Positions 6,494 to 13,838 of a stretch of DNA of 21,281 bases are shown here, one piece after another. Each line of letters starts with the position of its first letter. Positions within the stretch are counted from its first letter, which is position 1. Source of the DNA: Lachnospiraceae bacterium UBA3641 (lineage in GTDB: Bacteria > Bacillota > Clostridia > Lachnospirales > Lachnospiraceae); assembly GCA_002373875.1 (NCBI GenBank), contig DFKQ01000075.1, positions 1-21,281 of the forward strand, read 5' to 3'. A model generated the notes under the pieces. The model saw only the letters and a list, made by a program, of their open reading frames with translations. It made no database searches and had not been told where the DNA came from. A program made the translations under genes and the position numbers.

Positions 6494-8347
6494 ATGGTAA
6501 ATATTGACCATATAGTGGTGGAATCGATTCTCTTTACCATTTTACTCATAGCAATATCGATAACCATCAACCACCAAAGGAAAAGTGCAAATGATGAGGG
6601 ACTTCCCAGATTCCTCATGTTTGCTTATGCCTATATCACGGGACTTGTCTGCTATATTATATGCTACCTTTTGTATGGTACCGACAGTGTGGTAAGATAC
6701 ATGTGCATGCTCATCATCTGGTGCTGCTACTGTGCGACACTGGCATCGATGATCATGCAGTGTATTTTTATATTCGAATACGACAGGATATGGATAAAGA
6801 ATGCCACTGCACTCCTGTGTTATTACAGCCTCTTTTCAGCTCTTTTAGAACTTTCCTTCAACAGGTTTGAATTTGATTTCAATTCATCCGGTATTCTCTT
6901 TAAGCCGGGTTTTTTCAATATGGGATTATACTATGGATTACCGATAATTATTTTTTATGTCTGCATTATCTTTCTGCTTTTCAACTATAAGAAAACCCAT
7001 ACCAAGATAAGAGAAAAATATCTTATAAAGATAGCTATAGGAGCTACGGTTCCCGCGCTCTTTGCACTTATTGCGGAGTCCGTATGTGAAGTTATCTTTA
7101 ACATAAGATATCCGGTTTTCTTTATCAGTATGATCATCCCCTTCAAGCTCTTTTCGGATCTTAATTTAAGGAGCAGGAGTTTTAAGCTGTTGCTGCCTGA
7201 TTTTGAGGGTCTTCTTAAGGCGGACAATACGGATGCGGTTTTTATCTGTGATGACGAACGCAGGATATTGTATCAGAACAGGGCGGCAGAGGTTAATTCA
7301 AGGCTTTACAATGATGATTTCTTAAACCGTAATCTGTCGGAAGTATTTGTGATGGACAGAGATGTGCTGCGCGCCCTTAGCAGTAAGGATGCGAAAAACG
7401 GGCTTATGGTTCCTGCCGTATATCCTGTCTCGGGCAATAAGCTTGTAATGAGTGTTGAATTTATCTATGACTGCTGCGATGAGATCCTGTGTTATATAAT
7501 TACCATCCCCAATTACATGGTGGCAGTGGATGAGAATGTATTTGAAGACAGTGACAGCACGACGGATGACAATTCATTGCAGCAAAGCAGGAGCGTCGCA
7601 CCGGTCGACAAGCCCGATAATCCGCATGCGGTACAGGATAAGTCGTCAATAGATCCGGGTGTTAATGTGCTTCTTGTGGATGACAATATCGAAAACCTTG
7701 AGAAATACGAAAACCTGCTTAAACCCTATGAGATCAGTATCACCAAGGCCATAGGCGGAAGGAATGCAATTGAAATGCTGCTTGATCCCTGCTATGATGC
7801 AGTATTTATAGCCTATCATATGAATAAGCTCAACGGTATAGAAACAGCTAAGCGAATAAGAAGCATGGGCTCGGGTTATTATTCGGATGTGCCCATTATC
7901 TTTATACTTGATGATCCTGTTGCCCTGGTCTATAAGGACCTGCTTTCCGTAAGCTTTAATGACTATATAGAGTCACCCATTTCAATAAGCAAGCTGAATG
8001 TTATCATGGGAAGATGGTTGTGGCGCAGGTATGCGGTCACGGATAAATTCAATGCTTCTGCGCTCAGTAACAACAGGTCTGTCAGATATATTGCAGAAAT
8101 GAGCGAGCTTTTTGATGATTGTATGGAATTCGCTAAAGCTCGTAAGTGGGATTACATGGGTTACACATTAAAAGGCATCAAACGTCTCTGCAGTAAGCTT
8201 GAAGACAAGAGACTGTCCGATGCCTGTGATAACATGGTCGATATTTATTTAAGAGGACAGAACGAACATATCGAAGAATATCTTGAAGCCTTCAACACTG
8301 AGCTTGAACGGGTGAAAACAAGTGTAAGCAGAAGGATGATATATTGA
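6494..8347 (+). CDS. 7TM sensor-like protein with degenerate receiver and HPt-like domains
   Basis: This 617-residue membrane protein has about seven hydrophobic segments (near 7-26, 41-61, 68-94, 104-122, 141-165, 176-201 and 205-221), resembling the 7TM domain found at the N terminus of some histidine kinases. A PAS-like segment follows (about 234-340, with AVFICDDERRILYQNRAA). After an acidic linker comes a receiver-like domain (about 390-510) beginning LLVDDN at 393-398. The residue aligned with the phosphoacceptor Asp appears to be Ala440 (in VFIAYHMNKLNGIE) and the conserved Lys before Pro is Ser494 (YIESPI). The C-terminal helices (about 530-607) look like an HPt domain with Tyr557 in place of His (YTLKG). 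No kinase H-box, N-box or G-box is visible. GGAG at 6483-6486 precedes the ATG. The role may be signal binding or scaffolding; the ligand is unknown. It ends 3 bp from a convergent gene. Confidence 0.75.
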   Translation: MVNIDHIVVESILFTILLIAISITINHQRKSANDEGLPRFLMFAYAYITGLVCYIICYLLYGTDSVVRYMCMLIIWCCYCATLASMIMQCIFIFEYDRIWIKNATALLCYYSLFSALLELSFNRFEFDFNSSGILFKPGFFNMGLYYGLPIIIFYVCIIFLLFNYKKTHTKIREKYLIKIAIGATVPALFALIAESVCEVIFNIRYPVFFISMIIPFKLFSDLNLRSRSFKLLLPDFEGLLKADNTDAVFICDDERRILYQNRAAEVNSRLYNDDFLNRNLSEVFVMDRDVLRALSSKDAKNGLMVPAVYPVSGNKLVMSVEFIYDCCDEILCYIITIPNYMVAVDENVFEDSDSTTDDNSLQQSRSVAPVDKPDNPHAVQDKSSIDPGVNVLLVDDNIENLEKYENLLKPYEISITKAIGGRNAIEMLLDPCYDAVFIAYHMNKLNGIETAKRIRSMGSGYYSDVPIIFILDDPVALVYKDLLSVSFNDYIESPISISKLNVIMGRWLWRRYAVTDKFNASALSNNRSVRYIAEMSELFDDCMEFAKARKWDYMGYTLKGIKRLCSKLEDKRLSDACDNMVDIYLRGQNEHIEEYLEAFNTELERVKTSVSRRMIY

Positions 8348-8350
8348 TCT

Positions 8351-11300
8351 TCATGCCTTGTTTCTAACCGCAGCCATTTTCTTAAAGGCCGTGGACAGCA
8401 TGAGCTTGATACGGTTAAGCTGGTTAACCTCGCTGGCACCCGGGTCGTAATCTATGGCTACAATATTGGAATCCGGGTAATGTCTCCTCAGCTCCTTAAT
8501 AACCCCCTTGCCAACCACATGATTGGGCAGACAGCCGAAGGGCTGGGTGCATATTATATTGCTCACACCCGAATGGATCAGTTCTATCATTTCTCCGGTA
8601 AGGAACCATCCCTCACCTGTCTGGTTGCCTATCGATACTATATCCTTCGCATAGTCAACAAGCTTGTATATGCTCACAGGAGGAGTAAAGTGTTTGCTCT
8701 CCTTAAGAGCCTTTATCGCGGCACCTCTCAGGGTATCCACACCCCTTATGGCAAGGCTTGACAAGAATGATGTTTTTCTTGACTTACCAAGATGTTCAGC
8801 CTTATATATCTGGTTATAGAAGCAATACTGCATGAAATCCAGCAGATCGGGCACAACGGCTTCGGCGCCCTCGCTTTCTATAAGACCTACAAGATCATTG
8901 TTGGCAGTGGGAGAGAACTTGACCAGTATTTCGCCTACAATACCGACTCTGGGCTTTTTCATATCCTCATTTATCGGTATGGAATCAAAATCAGCGACTA
9001 TATCCCTGCACATCTGATTAAAGATCTTAATACTCTGGTGATCGGATGAAACAAACTCACGACAGCGCACCACCCACTTTTCATGAACCTCATCAGCAGA
9101 ACCGGGTGTTATTTCATAAGGACGCATCCTGTATAAACATCTCATGAAAAGGTCACCGAATATTGCGGCATAAGCAAGCCTCTGTCCAAGCTTAAGATTT
9201 ATCTTGAAACCGGGATTGCTCTCTATCTTACCGAGATTCAGTGAAATAACAGGTATGTGTTCATAACCGGCATTCCTGAGCGCGCGCCGTATAAAGGCTA
9301 TGTAGTTGGTAGCACGGCATCCGCCTCCTGTCTGACTCATTATAACGGCAAGCCTGTCAGTATCATATTTGCCGGAAAGGATTGCATCCATCAGCTGCCC
9401 GACAACGATAAGCGAAGGATAGCAGGCGTCATTATTTACATACTTAAGACCCACATCAACAGCAGCCTTGTTGGAATTATCGGGAACGATAAGGTTATAG
9501 CCGCATGAGTTGAATGCCTGCTCCATGATATCAAAATGAATGGGAGACATATTGGGGCAGAGTATCGTATAGTTCTTCGCCATTTCTTCGGTAAAAATAA
9601 CACGCTTGTATGCCGAGGATACTATAGTACGTTTTTCATTCTGTTTCTTTTTAAGGTTGATCGCACTTAATAACGAGCGTATTCTTATCCTTGCCGCGCC
9701 CAGATTGTTTACCTCGTCGATCTTAAGACATGTATATATCTTACCCGATCCGGAGAGGATATCATTAACCTGATCTGTGGTAACGGCATCAAGGCCGCAC
9801 CCGAAGGAATTAAACTGGACAAGATCTATATCATCCCTTGTCTTGACATAATTAGCTGCAGCATAAAGCCTCGAATGATACATCCATTGATCCGAAACCA
9901 GCAGGGGACGCTCACAGGGATTCAGATGTGAGATCGAATCCTCCGTCAGAACAGCCATTCCGTATGAATTGATCATTTCGGGGATGCCGTGGTTGATCTC
10001 GGGATCCACATGATAGGGCCGGCCCGCAAGGACTATACCGTGTATGTGTTTTTCCTCAAGATACTTAAGTGTTTCTTCCCCCTTCTTCCGGATGTCCTCT
10101 CTTACACGGGCCATTTCATCCCAGCCCGCTTTGGCAGCGGCATAAACCTCGTCCGCAGGTATATCGGGGAAGGCTGCTATGAGCTCGCCTGATACGATCT
10201 TAAGGCTTTCGAAGCTTAAGAAGGGGTTGTGGAAACGAACCTCCTTATTTATTATCTCATCCATATTGTTGCGGATGTTCTCACTGTAGGAAGTAACTAT
10301 CGGACAGTTGTAGTGGTTCGTTGCCCCGTCCTGTTCCTTACGTTCATAGAAAAGAGCAGGATAGAAGATATACTTTATCCCCTGCTTGATAAGCCATTCA
10401 ACATGGCCGTGTGCAAGCTTGGCGGGATAGCATTCCGATTCCGAAGGTATCGACTCAATACCCAGTTCATAGATCTTGTGTGAAGACCGGGGTGAGAGTA
10501 TTACCCTGTATTTAAGGTTTGTAAAGAAGGTAAACCAGAAGGGGTAATTCTCGTACATGTTAAGAACCCTTGGAATACCTACTATCCCCCGGCTGGCCTC
10601 TGTTATTTCAAGAGGTTCGTAACCGAATACCTTTTTTTCCTTATATTCATAGAGATTGGGAAGGTTGTTTTCATTCTTCTGCTTACCCAGCCCGCGTTCG
10701 CAACGGTTGCCTGATATGTACTGGCGGCCGCCGGAAAACTTGTTTATGGTAAGGCGGCAGTTATTTGTACATCCCTTACACTTGGCCATTGAGGTTGTAA
10801 ATACAAGCGAATTTATCTGGTCGATGGTAAGCATGGTAGTGGATCTTACATCTTCGTAACGCTCCCTTGCGATAAGGGCAGCTCCGAATGCACCCATGAT
10901 ACCGGCAATATCGGGCCGGATCGCTTCACCGCCGGATATCTTCTCGAAGCTTCGAAGTACCGCATCATTGTAGAAGGTTCCGCCCTGTACAACTATCCTT
11001 TTTCCAAGGGAGGATGCATCGGAAACCTTGATGACCTTGAAAAGCGCATTCTTGATGACAGAATAAGCAAGGCCGGCTGAGATATCATCCACACCGGCGC
11101 CTTCCTTCTGGGCCTGCTTGACCTTGGAATTCATGAACACAGTACATCTTGTTCCAAGATCAATGGGGTGTTCGGCAAAAAGGGCCGCTTTCGCAAAATC
11201 AGTTACCGAATAGTTGAGTGACTTGGCGAAGGTTTCTATGAAAGAGCCGCAGCCTGAGGAACATGCTTCGTTCAGCAGTACGGAATCGACAGTCTTGTTC

Positions 11301-12610
11301 TTGATCTTTATGCACTTCATGTCCTGGCCGCCGATATCAAGTATACAATCAACATCAGGCTCGAAGAAAGCAGCCGCGTAATAGTGGGCAACGGTCTCAA
11401 CCTCGCCGTGGTCGAGCATGAGGGCAGCCTTTATCAGGGCTTCGCCGTAGCCGGTGGAGCAGGAGTGAACGATCTTCGCCCCCTTCGGAAGGAGTGAATA
11501 TATCTCCTTTATCGCACGGATCGTTGTTGCAAGAGGATTACCGTTATTGTTGCTGTAGAATGAATAAAGGAGGGAACCGTCCTCGGAAACAAGGGCCGCC
11601 TTGGTCGTTGTGGAACCGGCATCTATTCCCAGGAAACAGTTACCCTTGTATGTATCAAGGTCAGCAGTACCCACACAGTGAGCATTGTGCCTTTCTTCAA
11701 ATTCCTCATATTCAGCCTCGTTTGCGAAAAGAGGCTCCATCCTTGCAACCTCAAATTCCATATGAATGTCGGAATTCAGTTTATTATCAAGGTCGCTTAA
11801 GAGGATATGATTATCTTCCTTATAATTAAGGGCAGATCCGATAGCTGCAAAAAGGTGAGAGTTATCGGGTGCTATTGTGTGCTCATCATCAAGCTTTAAT
11901 GTCCTTACAAAGGCTGCCTTTAGCTCTGACAGGAAATGAAGCGGACCGCCCAGAAAGGCAACATGACCACGTATGGGTTTACCGCAGGCCAAGCCAGATA
12001 TTGTCTGATTGACCACAGCCTGAAAGATTGAAGCGGACAGATCCTCCCTGGTCGCTCCGTCATTTATAAGAGGCTGGATGTCCGACTTGGCAAAAACACC
12101 GCAGCGGGCCGCAATCGTATATAAAGACTTATATCCCTTGGCGTATTCATTAAGGCCGCTTGCATCGGTCTGCAGAAGAGAGGCCATCTGATCGATAAAG
12201 GACCCGGTTCCGCCGGCGCAGATGCCGTTCATCCTCTGTTCAACATTACCACCTTCAAAATAGATGATCTTGGCATCTTCACCACCAAGCTCGATCGCAA
12301 CATCCACCTTTTCCGAATGATCCTTAAGGGCTGTGGAAACGGCAATTACTTCCTGCACGAAGGGTATCTCAAGATGGTTCGCCAGGGTGAGACCGCCGGA
12401 ACCCGTGATCATGGGATGCACGGTAAGGTTGCCAAGCTTCCTGTGTGCGTCGCCGATAAGCTCCTTAAGGGTCTCACGGATATTGGCGAAATGCCTCCTG
12501 TAGTCTGAAAAGAGAATATTGTGGCTGCCATCAAGGACAGCGATCTTAACGGTTGTTGAACCTATGTCTATTCCAAGTGTATATAATTCTTTATCTTCAC
12601 TCTTATCCAT
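8351..12610 (-). CDS. Acyl-CoA dehydratase activase fusion (two ASKHA ATPase domains, DUF2229, HGD-D-like)
   Basis: This 1419-residue cytoplasmic protein joins modules related to the ATP-driven activator and iron-sulfur component of 2-hydroxyacyl-CoA dehydratases. ASKHA/BcrAD ATPase domain 1 (about 10-265) has GIDIGSTT at 13-20, ELGGEDAK at 107-114, and Cys131 and Cys170 at the places that hold the shared [4Fe-4S] cluster in HgdC. Domain 2 (about 325-585) repeats this: GIDAGSTT at 328-335, DIGGQDMK at 425-432, Cys450 and Cys489. A Cys motif CKGCTNNC (611-618) with C637 follows, then DUF2229 (about 680-970, with PSESECYPAKLAHGH and GRPYHVDP) and a dehydratase D-like part (about 1010-1400) with cysteines at 1018, 1036, 1063, 1098, 1354 and 1360. 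Such proteins are thought to do ATP-dependent low-potential electron transfer; the reaction here is unknown. AAAGG lies 8 nt before the ATG. It is a single gene with its own promoter candidate and no dehydratase partner nearby. Confidence 0.88.
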   Translation of the reverse strand: MDKSEDKELYTLGIDIGSTTVKIAVLDGSHNILFSDYRRHFANIRETLKELIGDAHRKLGNLTVHPMITGSGGLTLANHLEIPFVQEVIAVSTALKDHSEKVDVAIELGGEDAKIIYFEGGNVEQRMNGICAGGTGSFIDQMASLLQTDASGLNEYAKGYKSLYTIAARCGVFAKSDIQPLINDGATREDLSASIFQAVVNQTISGLACGKPIRGHVAFLGGPLHFLSELKAAFVRTLKLDDEHTIAPDNSHLFAAIGSALNYKEDNHILLSDLDNKLNSDIHMEFEVARMEPLFANEAEYEEFEERHNAHCVGTADLDTYKGNCFLGIDAGSTTTKAALVSEDGSLLYSFYSNNNGNPLATTIRAIKEIYSLLPKGAKIVHSCSTGYGEALIKAALMLDHGEVETVAHYYAAAFFEPDVDCILDIGGQDMKCIKIKNKTVDSVLLNEACSSGCGSFIETFAKSLNYSVTDFAKAALFAEHPIDLGTRCTVFMNSKVKQAQKEGAGVDDISAGLAYSVIKNALFKVIKVSDASSLGKRIVVQGGTFYNDAVLRSFEKISGGEAIRPDIAGIMGAFGAALIARERYEDVRSTTMLTIDQINSLVFTTSMAKCKGCTNNCRLTINKFSGGRQYISGNRCERGLGKQKNENNLPNLYEYKEKKVFGYEPLEITEASRGIVGIPRVLNMYENYPFWFTFFTNLKYRVILSPRSSHKIYELGIESIPSESECYPAKLAHGHVEWLIKQGIKYIFYPALFYERKEQDGATNHYNCPIVTSYSENIRNNMDEIINKEVRFHNPFLSFESLKIVSGELIAAFPDIPADEVYAAAKAGWDEMARVREDIRKKGEETLKYLEEKHIHGIVLAGRPYHVDPEINHGIPEMINSYGMAVLTEDSISHLNPCERPLLVSDQWMYHSRLYAAANYVKTRDDIDLVQFNSFGCGLDAVTTDQVNDILSGSGKIYTCLKIDEVNNLGAARIRIRSLLSAINLKKKQNEKRTIVSSAYKRVIFTEEMAKNYTILCPNMSPIHFDIMEQAFNSCGYNLIVPDNSNKAAVDVGLKYVNNDACYPSLIVVGQLMDAILSGKYDTDRLAVIMSQTGGGCRATNYIAFIRRALRNAGYEHIPVISLNLGKIESNPGFKINLKLGQRLAYAAIFGDLFMRCLYRMRPYEITPGSADEVHEKWVVRCREFVSSDHQSIKIFNQMCRDIVADFDSIPINEDMKKPRVGIVGEILVKFSPTANNDLVGLIESEGAEAVVPDLLDFMQYCFYNQIYKAEHLGKSRKTSFLSSLAIRGVDTLRGAAIKALKESKHFTPPVSIYKLVDYAKDIVSIGNQTGEGWFLTGEMIELIHSGVSNIICTQPFGCLPNHVVGKGVIKELRRHYPDSNIVAIDYDPGASEVNQLNRIKLMLSTAFKKMAAVRNKA

Positions 12611-12645
12611 TAGAAATGCCTTTCAACTCCTATATATGCATACTT

Positions 12646-12669
12646 TGTGAATTTTACAACAAATTCACA
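12646..12669. promoter_or_regulatory. Inverted repeat over the activase promoter, possible operator
   Basis: TGTGAATTT (12646-12654) and AAATTCACA (12661-12669) are perfect 9-bp arms with a 6-nt spacer. They cover the -10 and part of the spacer of the minus-strand promoter candidate, where a bound repressor would block transcription. A redox or metabolite regulator would suit an anaerobic activase, but the spacing does not fit the Rex consensus. No regulator gene is adjacent. Confidence 0.4.
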
Positions 12670-12679
12670 TAAACTGCAA
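12651..12679 (-). promoter_or_regulatory. Candidate promoter of the activase gene
   Basis: On the minus strand TTGCAG (plus 12674-12679) and TAAAAT (plus 12651-12656) are separated by exactly 17 nt and lie about 40 nt before the start codon. An inverted repeat overlaps the -10 and the spacer. Confidence 0.5.
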
Positions 12680-12684
12680 GACAT

Positions 12685-12702
12685 GTGCCACGGGGACGGT
12701 TC
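12685..12702. repeat. Possible dispersed GTGCCACGGGGACGG motif
   Basis: The stretch GTGCCACGGGGACGGTTC stands out as GC-rich in an AT-rich intergenic region. From memory, similar sequences occur dispersed in many bacterial genomes, sometimes near IS200-like or REP-associated transposases. Only one copy is present here and I see no strong hairpin, so the call is tentative. Confidence 0.3.
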
Positions 12703-12746
12703 TTCCGGCCTTTTGGAGTTGTTGGGTACTTGCTTTCGACTCTTTG

Positions 12747-12775
12747 TTTACAATTATTCATGTAAATGTTAAACT
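12747..12775 (+). promoter_or_regulatory. Weak promoter candidate for the rhomboid-like gene
   Basis: TTTACA (12747-12752) and TAAACT (12770-12775), 17 nt apart, lie about 70 nt before the rhomboid-like start in an AT-rich stretch. A TATAAA at 12776-12781 is an alternative -10. The region between this and the minus-strand promoter holds nothing else I recognise. Confidence 0.3.
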
Positions 12776-12845
12776 TATAAAATCATATGAAAACATAAGA
12801 ATGATCTCAATGGCTTTCCGTGTTTTCGGGTAAAGAGGTGGAGTT

Positions 12846-13721
12846 ATGAACAGTTTTTTAAATAAAATGGAGAGAAGGTTCGGCAGATACGCTATACCGA
12901 ACCTGGCCAAATACATAATATACGGATATGTGATAGGATATGTGCTGTCACTTATGGACCGGCTCGGAAGAAGCTCCAACGGGCTGATAAGCTTTATATC
13001 CCTTAACCCGTATCAGATACTGCATGGACAGATATGGAGACTTGTCACATGGATAATTGTTCCGCCCTCATCTCTTGGCATATTCACGATAATCATGCTC
13101 ATTCTGTATTATTCTCTTGGGACGAGTCTTGAAAGAACATGGGGAACCTTCAGATTTAATGTGTATATCTTCGGCGGTATGTTCTTTACTGTTATAGGTG
13201 CTTTTATACTGTTTGCCTTATACAATATTGCTGGATATACCGAGCATTACAGTGCCGAAGCTCTGGGTGGCTTTATAGCTCTGTATTTTTCAACCTATTA
13301 TATAAATCTTTCGATCTTTTTGGCATTTGCCGCCGAATATCCGGACATGCAGCTGATGCTGTATTTCTTTATACCGGTAAAGATCAAGTGGCTGGCAATC
13401 TTTGATATAGTACTTCTTGCTGTTGAATTCTTTACGGGGACATGGGAGACCAAGGTGGTAATAATCGCATCACTCCTTAATTTCGCCATATTCTTCTTCA
13501 GCACAAGAAACTACAGGCGCGTATCGCCTGCCGAGATCAGAAGAAGGCAGACCTTCAAACGGGAGGTAAGAACCTCTGCAAGGGTTACCAAGCATAAATG
13601 TGCCATATGCGGAAGAACGGAGAATGACGGGGATAACCTTGAATTCAGGTTCTGCAGTAAGTGCAACGGCAACTATGAATACTGTCAGGACCATCTCTTT
13701 ACACATGAACATATAAAATAA
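12846..13721 (+). CDS. Rhomboid-like membrane protein with C-terminal zinc-ribbon-like motif, apparently non-catalytic
   Basis: This 291-residue membrane protein has a rhomboid-type layout. There are hydrophobic helices near 23-37, 63-72, 77-91, 104-128, 139-162 and 183-218, WRLVTWIIVPPS at 64-75 in the first-loop region, and YFFIPVKIKWLAI at 173-185, a sequence typical of rhomboid-like proteins. The catalytic GxSG of TM4 is not visible (ALGGFIALYF at 139-148 instead), nor a clear catalytic His in TM6, so it is likely a pseudoprotease. After a basic linker the cytoplasmic tail carries CxxC at 252-255 and 270-273, then C280, H283, H287 and H289, which could bind zinc. AGGTGGAG just before the ATG sets the start. 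It is followed by a sigma-like gene on the same strand, after a 117-bp repeat-containing spacer. Its substrate or partner is unknown. Confidence 0.75.
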   Translation: MNSFLNKMERRFGRYAIPNLAKYIIYGYVIGYVLSLMDRLGRSSNGLISFISLNPYQILHGQIWRLVTWIIVPPSSLGIFTIIMLILYYSLGTSLERTWGTFRFNVYIFGGMFFTVIGAFILFALYNIAGYTEHYSAEALGGFIALYFSTYYINLSIFLAFAAEYPDMQLMLYFFIPVKIKWLAIFDIVLLAVEFFTGTWETKVVIIASLLNFAIFFFSTRNYRRVSPAEIRRRQTFKREVRTSARVTKHKCAICGRTENDGDNLEFRFCSKCNGNYEYCQDHLFTHEHIK

Positions 13722-13826
13722 TGATCATAAGGGTGGACCGCTTGCGGTGGATTCCTTATGATGCCTTAGCGGCGAGCGTATCAAAAGAATTACGAAGTAA
13801 TTCTTACATAATAATGATCATAAGGG
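13718..13826. repeat. 16-bp direct repeats flanking two palindromes
   Basis: ATAATGATCATAAGGG occurs exactly at 13718-13733 and 13811-13826. The first copy covers the stop codon of the rhomboid-like gene; the second supplies the AAGGGG upstream of the sigma-like start. Between them are a stem-loop with outer arms ATCATAAGG/CCTTATGAT (13724-13732, 13754-13762) and inner arms ACCGC/GCGGT (13737-13741, 13744-13748), and a perfect hairpin AAGAATTAC-GAA-GTAATTCTT (13785-13805). The pattern suggests a small insertion or an expanded repeat in the spacer. No T run follows the hairpins. Confidence 0.7.
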
Positions 13827-13838
13827 GAACCATCGAAG

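Noticed and set aside
12646..12669. Rex redox-repressor site over the activase promoter
   Set aside because: The outer TGTGAA/TTCACA looks similar, but the gap between half-sites is too long for the Rex consensus.
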